Source of the DNA: Moniliophthora roreri
Taxonomy: Eukaryota > Basidiomycota > Agaricomycetes > Agaricales > Marasmiaceae
Direction: 5' to 3'
Length of the DNA: 64,000 nt
Assembly: GCA_001466705.2 (NCBI GenBank)
Contig: LATX02000237.1
Coordinates: forward strand, 62,001-126,000
Part shown: piece by piece, positions 1 through 11,737 of the stretch
Position numbering within the stretch: position 1 is the stretch's first letter
Layout: every line of letters starts with the position of its first letter
Notes under the pieces: model-generated
Databases searched by the model: none
The model's input: the letters and a program-made list of their open reading frames with translations, nothing else
What the model was told of the DNA's origin: nothing
Program-made: the position numbers and the translations under genes

Positions 1-87
1 TATCGTTTATCGGCTATCGATATGCTTATGCTCAATGGAACCCCGCCTTCCGTACTGTACGGCGTACCCCGCCATACCATTCGCCCT

Positions 88-480
88 ATTAGAGTCGGCC
101 CAGTATTTTGGTATCGACACTAGCGTGGAGCCGTATGCACCCCCAAACACTTAGCCCTCAGCCACGACGCCCTTGGCAGCAACACCGCCCAGGGAAATCA
201 GGAACCGCTCTATTCAAAAGCAATGCGTATCCTGTCAAGGAACATGCCCATGCCACCTCAGCAGCGGCTTGAAACCCTGTCGCTGCTGCAAGTTGCGTAG
301 TAATAGGTCCGCCCGGGTCAAGAATTATTTTGGGCATCGGGGACTGGGGGACTGGGGGACAACATCGTGTTTAACCCTCTCTTCCTCCGTTACATTTTCT
401 GATTAGTCTCTACGTTCTAGTCTTCTAGATCCCCCTGTTTGTCAGAAGCCCGAGTCGTCATATGACAGACTCGTGCTAGG
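88..480. repeat. Dispersed direct repeat, copy 1 of 2
   Basis: This stretch closely matches 28574-28985 in the same orientation, beginning with attagagtcg and continuing through a shared run around ttttggtatcgacactagcg. The two copies lie 28.5 kb apart, on either side of the gene array. Small insertions and deletions separate them, and the short open frame inside (173-406) is not kept intact in the other copy, so I read it as non-coding repeat. No terminal repeats or target duplication are obvious, so its class is unknown. Confidence 0.7.
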
Positions 481-1330
481 ATCTTCGTGTACTAATTACG
501 CAAATCGGGAAAGGACACCATGTTCAGACATGACGACCTCAGCGATTCATCATTTTTGCTTGGATGTTCGCATTTATATAGCCTCGTGTCCTTCTAGGCT
601 CAGCGGCTCCACACAAGGATATCGATAAAAAGACTCAGTCAAATTCGGGCGGAGATGACATCGTGTGAACAAGCTCCTCATCCTCCTGCCGATTATTTGC
701 CTCCTTTCCTTTGCACTATTCAATTTTTTTTTTCTCACTGAGCGCGAATTGGTTAGCTAGGACCTTGCTTTCATCACGCGGCATCTTAGTAGACCCTACT
801 TTCAAATTTACATTCGTCGTCAGGGGTCCCTCAAAAAAAAAACTACCTGTACGACCTATCTGCCACCAGAAAAGATTGATCACTAGTCGAGGAATTCTGG
901 GTATTCGAATCAGTATAATACAAATATACATGCAATTACCGAGGGAATACAATGACTATTGGAGTAATTGGTATACAGGTGTTTCACTGATTAAGCGTAT
1001 AATTTGAGGCTCAAACGTATGATAGCCAAGTAAGAGTACTAGTTCGATGGGTAGCAGTTCAAGAGACGAGGCAAGAAGCAATAACTGATTGTACGAGATC
1101 CCAATTAACGTCATCGCAGTGTTTCCGACGTTTTCGAGTAATCTCAACATGGCGCTTTGATCTGTGGGGGAGTTGGGGGGTCAAGTCACGCCGACATGCT
1201 GTAAAGAGGATCCTACCCACCAGTATTGAATTGGGGAGATTGAGGAATGCCTAACACGTATAGTCCGCCAGCATGATTTTCGATATTGACCTGATTTCCA
1301 TGTACGTTATTGAAGCGACCACCCATGATA
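481..1330. other. No recognisable gene
   Basis: Only short, overlapping open frames on both strands occur here, with no splice pattern, protein motif or match to the repeats elsewhere in the window. I see nothing that supports a gene. Confidence 0.5.
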
Positions 1331-1604
1331 GCAATTCCTGAGGATTGTGTAAACATTGCTTGGCTTTGCTCATGGTTCCCATTCATCGGCGGGCTGTTGG
1401 TGCGCTAGAAAGGAAGATGAGTTCGAGGGTGGAGTGAAGTCTGTAACAAAAATAAAGTGGCTTACTTCGGGAGCAAAGGATTGTTCAAACATTGTTTGGC
1501 CTTGCTCGTGGCTTCCATTTGTCGACGGGTTCTTGATGTGCTTGAAGGAAGGGAAGATAAGGTCGAGGGCAGAATGAAACTGTTGAAAAACGCAGCTTAC
1601 TTCG
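1331..1604. repeat. Two-copy tandem duplication, period about 136 bp
   Basis: The segment with attgcttggctttgctcatgg near 1355 recurs with a few substitutions near 1491 (attgtttggccttgctcgtgg). Both units continue through a similar purine-rich stretch and end at a gcttacttcgg motif (near 1460 and 1596). It lies just downstream of the truncated array gene and may mark the rearrangement that removed that gene's 3' part. Confidence 0.65.
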
Positions 1605-1614
1605 GTGATATCGG

Positions 1615-1690
1615 ATCCGGATTGTATTGTAAATACTCTGTCATGACCATCAACCCGTTCTTGTTAAACGGTTTTTGCCCTCAACGTTCA
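1615..1690 (-). pseudogene. Stray exon-2 remnant of the array gene
   Basis: On the plus strand, aaatactctgtcatgaccat and the following cg-rich stretch to ggtttttgccc match the part of exon 2 that encodes the ARVYGDDRV region in the complete array copies (compare 16665-16720). Here it sits immediately beyond exon 4 of the truncated copy, where exon 5 should be. The fragment is in the same orientation but out of order, so it reflects a rearrangement and not a functional exon. Confidence 0.55.
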
Positions 1691-1713
1691 CCTAGAACAG
1701 CATGGTTACATAC

Positions 1714-2223
1714 CGTAAATGGGAGGAATCGGTGCCCTTGACCAATGGATTCCGAATAGGCAGCTTGCCGGATCGCTTGAAGATGATCAACATGTTAGAT
1801 ATTAGGAAGCGGCATTGCGTACTTGGACCATTTCGTGAGCTCCTTCCAGATCTGCGAACAAGGTGAGAAGACGATCAGACCGTGAGTAGAGCGATGGCCA
1901 ACCTTTTCAGCATCTCGCCCGTGATACCTGATCGCTATAAATTTGTTGCCATAAACTCGCGCTCGGTAAACACTTCTTCGGTAGGAAAATGCCCGAACAA
2001 GAACACCATCTTTCCATTCCCAGGTATTCCAGAAATCTTGCGAATCAAGTTGCTCGAGTAAGTGGATATCACCGCGCTTGATATGGCGGTACTGAATCCA
2101 GTGAGCCTCAGTCAACACGATCGGATGTTGAGAGTTGGCGAATACATAACTCACCTGATCGTATTCAGAATCAACGTTGAGTGCATTTCGACCGGTTGCC
2201 GAGTCTTCTGTTTCGTTGAACAT
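1714..2223 (-). pseudogene. Array gene copy 0: 5' part only
   Basis: Four exons are recognisable: 2223-2155, 2091-1903, 1851-1823 and 1775-1714. All junctions keep frame with the complete copies. Exon 1 begins MFNETED but lacks about 36 residues that the other copies have, including the DQYNGATTIINRIV segment. Exon 4 ends at a good GTATGT donor, but no exon 5 follows: the sequence runs into a misplaced exon-2 remnant and a tandem duplication. About 470 residues of the family protein are therefore missing. It is most likely a dead copy, although its first four exons contain no stop. Confidence 0.7.
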
Positions 2224-3832
2224 GGGAGGCTCGACGTCGACGGTGGTGATGCGAGGGAAAAGGTGTATTTTGAATACGAGACATGCCGTTGTGTCAAACG
2301 TTTCTGGCTGAGGGAGAAATCACGGCGACAGAGTGGCAGTGTGATAAGGTTTCAGCGTCAATGGCGCAAAGGCGAGCGGCTATGGTCGAAAGGGCTTGTC
2401 TTCCGGTTTGGTGGTTGTGAGGAATTCATTGTAGTCCATGAGAAGTATGAGTAGGGTGGTTACTGGTGTTGGAAGGAAGTGGGACTGGGATTCGGGAGAA
2501 AGGGAATGGTGTGGAGAGCAGCCTAGGCGGATAAGCCAGTTGATTACTGACCGCAGAGAAAGAGCGTATGATGTTCGCAGAGGACAAAGCTGGCACGAAG
2601 GGTTCCCTTTTCCCTTGTTTGGCGTATTTTTGGTTCAACTGGGATACTTGCTGTCTCAATGAAGAATACTGCGAAAATAGTACTAGAGTTGCAGCCTGAG
2701 TCAAGCGCATCCTTCCCTGTGCTTTCCTGCCATATATTCGATTGAAAGATGCCTCTCCGAGCCTGCGAGCGAGATCTTCAATTGGCCCCGGTGGTTAATC
2801 GATATGTAGCATTGATTTGGATCCCAGTTGGAACAACGTTAGAGTCGGGCTTTCTGGAAGCTCGTGATTCATGAAGCGGCGCATTTCCAACCGAATATAC
2901 TATATAGCGGTAGGTGGTTGCTTCAGTACAAGAACTAGTAAGATGATGAGGAATGATACCTGTCTGGGGAGCCACGGATCTCAAAGCGACGAATGAGATT
3001 ACGGTGATAGAAGAAGTGTATGACAAATGTGAATTATGCGTCGTGGGTCGGAGCACGTTGACTCCAGACCACCATCTTCCGCCGCGTCGCCCACCTCGAT
3101 TCGCCTCTTGGGGTTCAATGTCTTGCCCTGATTTTCCTTTCTCGCAAGGTCTACCGAAATCCATCTTGTTCGCCGAACGACATTCACACACCTTCATACA
3201 GAGATCCTTCGGTAATCCATTCTGCAACCGGACGACAAAGATACCAAAGTCTACTTTCAAGATCACCTCGAGAACAACGAAAGAGCAGACTAGGCAACGC
3301 GGGGTCGTGAGGATCCCAGAGGTACGTATGTTTTCTTTCTACACCTATACATATCAATTCATGCAACCGTTGATCTGGAGCACTCTGGTCAAGCCGCTCT
3401 TTCAATAACAGAACCAAAAGGGTCGTGGCGCAGTTTCAGGAATGACGGAAACAGGTGGATGCTTTGATGGCTGTGATCATCGCAATATAGTGATTCGATT
3501 TCCAAATTCTCGTACGGTAACGTTACATAGGTATCTAGTCTGTACAAGCATCACGCTAGGCATGAATACTACCATACAAAAACGCGGGGATGATACTAAA
3601 GCAATGAAAGACCAAACACAAAGCATCCACCCAATACCAATAGACAAGATGACGAGGAAACTCTTCTTCGGCTTCCCGCCTGCTTCATCTTGTATTCGGC
3701 GCGAACAAGTCTGGGAAAGATACTTCGAGGTTGGAAAGGCTGCTGAAGCCCTCGGAGCAGCTTTCGGCGTGGAAAACAGTAAGCGGTGAGGCCAATGCTC
3801 GGATTCGGATTCGGGGTACGTGCCAGGCAACT
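2224..3832. repeat. Array spacer 1: conserved upstream block and ORF relics
   Basis: Nearest copy 0 (2300-2560) is the upstream block found before every array gene: a stretch with cacggcgacagag, then tttcagcgtcaatggc and cgagcggctatggtcgaaag. From about 2650 to 3060 (minus strand) is a decayed form of the frame that is open at 7402-8052. Around 3240-3310 a short plus-strand piece ends in a tacgtatgttttctttctac donor, matching the 3' end of the spacer blocks at 14310 and 20785. Nothing here looks like an intact gene. Confidence 0.55.
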
Positions 3833-6117
3833 TCATGCAACTTGGACGCGCTTCCTCTTCGGCGTGGAAAGTTGGTGAGATTCAGGTTCGGATTCAGAGT
3901 CTGTGTCATGGATTATCACAACTTTGGCTCGCTTTCGCTTCCGGGATGACTGTCTTTGGGGAATGCGACTTGCCGGTGGTGTCAGCAGCGGAGAAAGCCG
4001 GTTGCTGGCAAATGGGTTGTCGAGGTAACGGTGGATGGAGTTGGTATCAGGTTCGGGTGGACTGCTGCATGTTAATGGGTCTTCTGTTGAGTGTGCTCGT
4101 GATTAGTTTCAATCTACTTTCGGATTCCAAAAAGCTGTCTCACCTTCAACAACACTCTCGAACCGAGTAATTGCTGGCTCTAGAATCGGCAGGCCGAGAG
4201 AGCGAGCGAAATCCGCAGTTGCGGGGTCAAAGCCCCTAGCAACCTGCCATGCATGAAGACCATCATATACGTACTTGGGCCAAGTATGAAGTGTGATACC
4301 GGCATAATGCGAGGTAACATATGGCAAGCCCAAGCGTTCACATTCTGTTTCAGGGATCTTGCTTGTACCGTTCTTGTCGAAAGACCAGAAAGATTCCTGA
4401 CTCAACCAGGAGTCAATATCTGCGAGGCATAGTGGCGGCGGTCGAAGGAAAAGGTAGACGACGGGCAGGGTTTCCAAATCCGAGACACCAAATTGCTTGG
4501 GTCGTGGTTTCAGACGCAGGTAAAAATCTAGATGAGGTATAACTACTCCAGATCAGTGAATTGATACTGGCAGCAGACGACTAATTAGAACATACAGCAA
4601 CTCTCTAAGCCACTAGTGAACCAGTCGAGCCCATGAACCTGCGATAACCATGCACCTCCGAGTTTATTGATGAACTGGATGTTGCTGCGGTATTCACTTC
4701 GGAATCCGACATTGAATTGAAACCTGAGCATTTCTGAGTTTAATTGATCCGCAAAAGAAAGAAAAGATCACGGACTGCGTCAATCCACTGTCAGTCAGTG
4801 TCTGATCACTCGGCGGATCCTCCCAACAGCACCATGTGTAGGCAAGACCTTCCTTTAAAACAGCAATCTTGTCCAGCTGTGCACCTGAATAGACAGTGTC
4901 GAGTCGTAGCTTGTCTATAAAATCCCGGACTTCATCGCCGCCACAAAAACTCCAACGACGCCAACAAGTGCTCCTGCTCCAGAAGCTGCAAGCATGGCCA
5001 TCTGGGGAGTCAATACCCAACAGACTTTTAGGCCACGTGGAGGAGTAGCGTCTGCGGGCATATTGTAACACATCAAAGTCGAGATTCCCAGCTCCAGTTT
5101 GGTTGAAGAATCTGACACAAGTGTCCGCGGTGGCCATCTCCATTGCAGAAGGCATATCTTCGCAATTGTACCAAACTCTTGGGAATTCGATGCCGGCGAA
5201 CGGTCCATCGGGTCCAGAAGAGATACGACCGGTTCGTGAATTCAACCATATTTTGCTTCCACGAGCGTTGGGCTTTAGCTGAGGGCATGTAGGTTGATTC
5301 TTCAAGCTGGTAGCTGAACAGAGACCCACCTTGTACCACCAAACTCTAGTATATACACGCAAGTAATATTTCTCCCAAAATGTCCCTTCCATTTTGCTTT
5401 GCAAATGACCCAAGGGTAGCCATTCTACGCCAATATTCAGTCATCCTCAACCTTGGCCCTGGGACAGCATGGTTACATACCATCATAAAAAAGAAGGGTC
5501 GGTACCTTTGAGCGATTGATTGCGAATAGTTGTAGCAAGACCGCCGGATCGCTGAGGGTGGTCAATATGATGAATGTTAAGGAGTGGTGTTGCGTACTTG
5601 GCTTGAGAACATTTCATGAACTCCTCCTTCCAGATCTGCAAACATGATGAGAAGGTGATCAGACAGTGAGTAGAGCGACAGCGAACCTTTTTAGCATCTC
5701 GCCCATGATATGAGATTGCAGTAAGTACTCTGTCGTCGCCATAAACCCGTGCTTGGTGAATGGTTCTTTGGTACAGATGTGTCGAAACGAGTTTTCCATC
5801 TTTCCATTCCCGGTCCTGGCGAGCTTCCGAAGAAAGTAGCTCGATTTTGTAGATATCACCACAAATGATCTCGCGATACTGGATCCAGAAGCCTCAGTCA
5901 ACACGATGGGACGTTGAGAGTTGGCAAATATGTAACTCACCTGGTCGTATTCAGAATCAATGTCATGTCGCTTCCTCCCCCTCTTCACAACTGTCCTTCC
6001 TGGCCTTTTCGCATGGACAATTCGGTTGATGATAGTGGTGGCTCCATTATACTGATCGCGATGAGCAACATTCGTCACGTTTCCACTGATCGATATATCT
6101 TGTGCTTCGTTGAACAT
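3833..6117 (-). CDS. Array gene copy 1: agaric family of unknown function, eight exons, intact
   Basis: Exons: 6117-5941, 5878-5687, 5635-5598, 5551-5481, 5424-4776, 4723-4596, 4542-4144, 4083-3833. They sum to 1,905 nt (634 residues plus stop) with every phase matching, which strongly supports the model. The protein starts MFNEAQDISISG and has a DQYNGATTIINRI segment near residue 25. Exons 2-4 hold YREII, KVPTLLFYDG and LLQLF blocks; exon 5 carries DTVYSGAQLDKIAVL; exon 7 carries YLFLRPPP, FWSFDKNGTS and AWQVARGFDPATADFARSLG. The last exon is Ser/Pro-rich, with an acidic DTDSESEPES run between two basic clusters (RKRKR and KRKR). From memory this belongs to an agaric family with many copies and no known function. 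The tail suggests nuclear targeting; that is inference. No signal peptide is seen. Confidence 0.85.
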
Positions 6118-9100
6118 GGTAGGCTGGATGTCGATGTTGGTGTGAAGGAAAGGTGTTGAACGCGAGGCATGCTGTAGTGAGGGAAAAATCACGGCGACAG
6201 AGCGGCAGTGTGACAGGGTTTCAGCGTTAATGGCATGAGGGCGAGCGGCTATGGTCGAAAGGGGCCTGTATTCTGATTGGTGGTTGTGAGGAGTCCATGA
6301 GAAGCACGAGCAGAGTGGTCACCGATGATGTTGAAAGGAAGTGGAGGCTGGGATTCGGGAGGAAGGGAATGGTGTGGAGAGCATACTTTGTGAGCCCGGG
6401 TGAATGAAGCAGCTGATGACTGACCGACTGACCGCGGAAGAAAGGGTGTATGGTGTTCGCAGAGGCAAAAGCTGGCAGGAGAGGTTTCTGGTCCGAGTGA
6501 CATCATCCACGCTCGACGAACAATACTGGGGAAATATTAGTGAATGTCTTGGGGCTCAAGCTCTGCTCGATGTTGAAGAAATGATGGTGGAGGGAGTAAA
6601 AGAAGAACTATGACATCTACATAGGTATTTTGGTGAGGAGAAATGTTTTTCAGAACAACATGATCCACAACAAACTCGATGAGGGCGCCAGACCCATCAC
6701 TGGTCGGCGGTGTACGAAGCGGTGACTCTGAAGATGTAGTGTCATATTCCAACTTGGATTGCGAAACATATAAGATACCAGAATTGTCTCAGTTGAGGAC
6801 GTTAACTGAGGTTGAGAACCAAGGTCAAGAATTGAAGCACGGAATCACCGGGAATTATTCATGTCCGTGTCCTCCGCATCCACAACCATCACCAAAAACT
6901 GTCCTCTTCGCCGACTCTTCAGTCACCACAATGCGCTCGACTTGGACTCGTAAAACACCAATTCCACGTTCTTCGAGAAAGTACATAGCCAGTTGCGGTC
7001 GTTACTATATATGTCGTACAACTGTCCTTGAATCACCATGTCGTGGACCTTTTTCATCCCTCTTACTCCCCAAGTCTTCATCCTGTTGAACTGTTCTGGA
7101 CTCTCTGTGATACCGCAAGAGGCCTCGTCTCCATTCTCACCCAGCCTCAACTAGTCCTTGCCTTTCCTGGTCCGCAAATTTTAAATCCGGTGGTGACATC
7201 GGGTCTATTGCCGTTTCATGAATCGCTTTCCAGAAAGCAGAAGAAACCATGTATGACATACGTACCTCCGAGGCTCCTACCCAACTGTCTGACACCTTCC
7301 GCTTTTCTTCTTTATATTGCGCTAAGCCAGGTCCCAGGATGAAGAATAATGTCATTCCAGTGGAATAGTGATTTCTCTGTAAGTTTTGAGCGGGGGTCAT
7401 GCTATAGGATCCTTGATTTTGGTTCGTCGAATCTCGGCTTTGGGGTACCATGAGACCTGGGCACAATAACTACTCGATGACAATTCTGGCAACTCAGAAA
7501 AGTCTGTTTCCCTGCCAACTCGAGGCTCAGGCATTGTATTTCGTGATTTGATCTTGAGGCGATAGAGAGCGATCGATAACGGTAGGGGGGGGGGGGAAGA
7601 AAGAATGTCCTCCACGTGAATTCTGACCCATTTCGATAGCGCTGTGTTGTTAACCAGCAGAACGCAGTGGTACCAGAGTTGCAGCCTGAGTCGAGCGTGT
7701 CTTTCCCAGTGCTTTCCTGCCATATATTCGGACTAAAAGGCGCCTCTCTGAGTCTGCGAGCAAAATCTTCAGCTTGGCTTCGGTAGTTATCGATATGTGG
7801 CACAAATGTAGCATGGATTTGAATCTTTTGGAACAATGTCGGAATCCAGTTCGAGTCAAGTTTTCCGGAAGCCCGCGACTCATGAAGCAGCACGTTTCCA
7901 ACTGAATCTACTATGTAGTGGCCACTAGGTTGTTTTAGTACAAGAGCTAATGAGGAGGAACAATACCCGTCTTGTGAGCCATGAATCCCAAAGCGACGCA
8001 CTGAATGAGATACGGTGGTAGAAAAGAAGTGTATGACAAATGCGGATTGCACATCGTGGAGAGCCTGAGCAACGTTGACCCCAAACTACTATCTTCCACC
8101 GCGCTCACCTCGATTCACCTCTCGGTGCTCAATTTCTTATCCCAATTTTCTTCTTCGACACTATGGCAACTACAGCGGGAGACGGAAAGGACACGAAATA
8201 TTAGGGTTGAAACGCCTTGTATGGGAGACATTGGGAAACTGGTGAGTTTTTAAGCAATGCTCAAGAAGCTGCAAACTCACTTGCTCGTTAAATTGGAATA
8301 CAGAAGCATCGTATGGATATTATCTTTTGGTGTCTATTCGCAGCTCCGGAAATCCAATTTCTTCGCGGTCCAGCCTAGCCGAGTTCTGCACACACTACTC
8401 ATGTCCGGTGCTACTGCCGCCACCAATTCCGAAGGCTCTTACGCCAAGTTCCAGTCAAGTGGGCACACACCTCGCTCTTCACGCTCGCAATAGAGAGCCT
8501 GTGTCAGCGCGAGCCTTCCAGTGAAAAATGTAATTCGAGAATCAGCAGAACTGAACGAAGTTTTTTTATCTCACACGACTGGAATGTATGTGCCTGCTAC
8601 TCGTGTTGTTGACCCGGAATCCAACTCATGTAATTTGTAGCGCCACGATTGTATCTACGTTCCAATGCCAACCCAATCACGCTCGGATGTAGCACTGATT
8701 ATGCAGGTATGTTATCCTCTCTCGAACGTGTGCTTTACTAACTGTCTAACAGCCGCTCTCATTCTCCACGAACAGTTTAGAAAACACCGTCCTGATGATA
8801 CACCTGTTACCGCAAATCTAAAGTCCATCACATGCCCGGCGAGCCTTCAAACGCTTTGGGAATGTAGGCCGTCTTACTATGGGCTGTAAAAATGGGATGC
8901 TCCCTAGTTCTGGGAAGGTACGCGTTGGTTTTTTCTATCATATTATTCCCCATTGACAAAACTCTACATACCATAGAAAAGACTCGAAATCGATTCATAA
9001 TCAACGTACAGGTGGACGCAGTGAACGACACCTACACACGTTCTAGTCTAGGACTCGGTGAGTTTTGCCATCTTGGAATCATTGCCTGGTGTTGACGAGC

Positions 9101-9466
9101 CAAACTCATAGGTTGCGTTGAACCTCTCGTACCTGTACACGCGGGCGAAGGTCCCAATATGCCGACGGAGCGTACGTGCGCTCGTTATTCTTTGTCAATG
9201 GATACCGACTGGGGTCACAGGACATTACGAGTGATTCAAGTGAGGAGATAGGAATGAGAGTATAGAGAAGAATGTCACGACGGCAGGATAGTTGTCGGAA
9301 TCGGGCTAGGAATGCGTGTCTTTGAAGAATAGTGTATGAGATTTGATTCAATTGTACAAGGATACTGTAGATTTGTGTAAACAAACACTTTTTCAACCAG
9401 AAACCAGGTGAAGAACGCATATAACGGTACAAGCCTGCTAATACCGCACCTGCTCTTTAGCTCCAA
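6118..9466. repeat. Array spacer 2
   Basis: From the gene outward it holds: the conserved upstream block (6180-6440); a segment near 6510-6615 with tactgggga and cttggggctcaagc that also occurs near 12100 and 28340; unique sequence to about 7660, including a g-run near 7587; the minus-strand frame listed separately (7402-8052); and a divergent plus-strand piece (8160-8520) of the spacer frames seen at 18846 and 24410. From 8520 to 9466 I find only short frames. A fragment near 9055-9085 (ggtgagtttt..catcttggaat) resembles an intron start in the 13620 and 20095 blocks. Confidence 0.5.
7402..8052 (-). CDS. Spacer open frame, 216 codons, unidentified
   Basis: This is the longest open frame in the array spacers. 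Its middle part, with LLHESRASGKLDS, QKIQIHATF and NIWQESTGKDTLDSGC, is kept in the same frame near 23990-24170, and in broken form near 2700-3030 and 18580-18880. Frame conservation with several amino-acid changes suggests a protein-coding origin. A likely intron in the 5' part and the variable 3' part (proline-rich, from about codon 130) make the real gene limits uncertain. I do not recognise the family. It could be one exon of a larger gene or a relic. Confidence 0.3.
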   Translation of the reverse strand: MQSAFVIHFFSTTVSHSVRRFGIHGSQDGYCSSSLALVLKQPSGHYIVDSVGNVLLHESRASGKLDSNWIPTLFQKIQIHATFVPHIDNYRSQAEDFARRLREAPFSPNIWQESTGKDTLDSGCNSGTTAFCWLTTQRYRNGSEFTWRTFFLPPPPYRYRSLSIASRSNHEIQCLSLELAGKQTFLSCQNCHRVVIVPRSHGTPKPRFDEPKSRIL

Positions 9467-11737
9467 CTACCATGAAACCAACCACGCCACGTGAGGGAAA
9501 CGCCTACTAGATCGCAAAGGCCGAAAAATCTGATTGCGGCGTGGCGGTCCATGAAAACCATGAACTAATCTGAGAAAAGGCTGTTTCCTCTTTCTCTGAA
9601 GAACATTATTCAGCCGAAATTTATGCTCGGACCCGGGAAAGTCTATCTCACCTGCGGCTGTTTCGTCGGATGCACTGTCCTGGGATGGCGAATGATCAGG
9701 TGTCGGAGACGGTTCTTCCTCTGTCGAGCAAGCCCACAATCAGTTGAACTCACCTTCGGATTCCAAAAAGCTATCTCACCTTCAGCAACACTCTCGAACT
9801 GAGTGATCGCTGGCTCTAGAATCGGCAGACCAAGAGAGCGAGCAAAATCCGCAGTTGTGGGGTCAAAGCCCCTGGTAACCTGCCATACATGAAGACCATC
9901 ATATACATGCTTGGGCCATGCTCGAAGACTGAAATAAACTTGCAGGGTGATATACGGCAGGCCCAAGCGTTCACATTCTGTTTCAGGGATCTCGCTGGTA
10001 CCATTCTTGTCGAAAGACCAAAAAGATACATGACTCAACCAAGAATCAATATCTGCGAGATATAGTGGTGGCGGTCGAAGGAAAAGGTAGACGATGGGCA
10101 GAGTTTTCAAATCCGAAACACCAAATTGCTTGCGTCGTGGTTCCAGATGCAGGAAAACCTCTAGATGAGGTCTAACTACTCCGGATCAGTGAATTGATAC
10201 TGGCAGCAGACGACTAATTAGAACATACAGTAAGTCTCTGAGCCACTTGTAAACAGGTCGGACCTATGTGCGTGCGACAACCATGCCTTTGCGAGTATGC
10301 TCGTGTCAAAGTAAGTGGAGCCTAGATGTTGGATCCCGACATTGAACTGAAACCTAGAGCATTTTTAAGGTAAACTAATCCGCAAAGAAAGAAAAGATCA
10401 CGGACCGCGTCAATCCATTGTCAATCAGTGTGTGATTGCTCAGCCCACCCGGCGAGGCAGTCCATGTGTAGGCAAAACCTTCCTTTACAATGGCAATCTT
10501 TTCCAGCTGCGCACCTGAATAGACAGTTTCAAGTCGTAGTTTGCCTATAAAATCCTGGACTTCATCGCATGCGATATGGTCACAAAAGTGACAATACCAA
10601 AGGCCACGGCGAGTGCTTTTTTTCCAGAAAATGTGAGTGTGGTCATCCGGGGAGTCAATACCCAAGAGACTTTCAATACACGTGAAAGAACTTTGTTCAT
10701 GGGCATATTCTAACACATCATAGTCGAGATTCCCAGCTCCAGTTTCGTTGAAGAATCTGAGACAAGTGTCCATGGTGGCCATCTCTATTGCAGAAGGCAT
10801 ATCTTCGCAATTATATAGAACACTTGTGAGTGCTCTGCCGGCAAGCGGTCCAATGGGTCCAGACGAGACATGACCTGTTTGCGAATTCAACCATAGTCTA
10901 CTTTCAGAAGAATTGGGCAATAGCTGAGGGCATGTAAGTTGATTCTTCAAGTTGGTAGCTGAACAGAGACCCACCCTTTCCTGCCAAGCCAAAATGTATA
11001 CCCTCAGGTAATAGCCCTCCCAAAATCTCCCTTCCATTTTGCTGTCCAAATGACCCAAGGGTAGCCATTCTGCACCAATATTCAGGCATCCTCAGCATTT
11101 GCCGGGAACAGCATGGTTACATACCATCATAAAAGAGAAGGGTCGGTACCTTTGAGCGATTGATTGCGAATAGTTGTAGCAGTGCCGCCGGATCACTGAG
11201 GGTGGTCAATATGATGAATGTTAAGGAGTAGTGTTGTGTACTTGGCCTGAGAACATTTCATGAACTCCTTCTTCCAGACCTGCAAACACGATGAGAAGGC
11301 AATCAGATAGTGGGAACAAAGCGATAGCGAACCTTTTTGGCATCTTGCCCATGAAATGAGATTGCCGTAAATACTCTGTCGTCGCCATAAACTCGCGCTC
11401 GGTTCTTCGGTACGAAGTCTCAACAAATTGGCCATCTTCCCATTCCCAATTCCGATTATCTTCGCAAATCTGCTCCAGTTTGTGAATATCACCACGAATG
11501 ATCTCGCGATACTGAGTCCAGTCAGCAAGCAGTATCTCGTTGAGTCAGTGGATTACTCACCTGGTTGTATCCAGAATCGATGTCATGCCTCTTCCTCTCC
11601 CTCTTCACGATTGACCTTCCTGGTCTTCCCACACGAACAATCCGGTTTATGATAGTGGTGGCTCCGTTATATTGATCGCGATGAACAACATTCGCCACAT
11701 CTCCACTGATAGATATGTCTTGTGTTTCGTTGAACAT
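9467..11737 (-). pseudogene. Array gene copy 2: exon-2 frameshift and replaced C-terminus
   Basis: All eight exons are present: 11737-11561, 11511-11333, 11279-11242, 11195-11125, 11069-10406, 10353-10229, 10175-9780, 9720-9467. Every exon but one keeps the phase of the intact copies. Exon 2 lacks 7 bp (gtgaacg on the plus strand, near 11401) that copy 3 has at 16698, which shifts the frame before the RARVYGDD block and gives 1,904 nt in total. The last exon is open for 84 codons but unrelated to the tails of copies 1, 3 and 4: it begins EEPSPTPDHSPSQDSASDE, has one QRKRKQ cluster and ends HVAWLVSW. Either it is a recent pseudogene or the deletion is a sequencing error. The rest of the gene looks well preserved. 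Confidence 0.75.

Noticed and set aside
2778..3408. Overlapping ORFs of 150-160 codons on both strands
   Set aside because: They overlap each other and the spacer relics, and are not kept open in the other spacers.
3477..3832. Extra C-terminal exon with a membrane span beyond array copy 1
   Set aside because: The frame (SFLVILSIGIGWMLCVW) recurs beyond copies 3 and 4, but the upstream exon already ends in a conserved stop and no good donor precedes that stop in all copies. It is left as possible 3' sequence.
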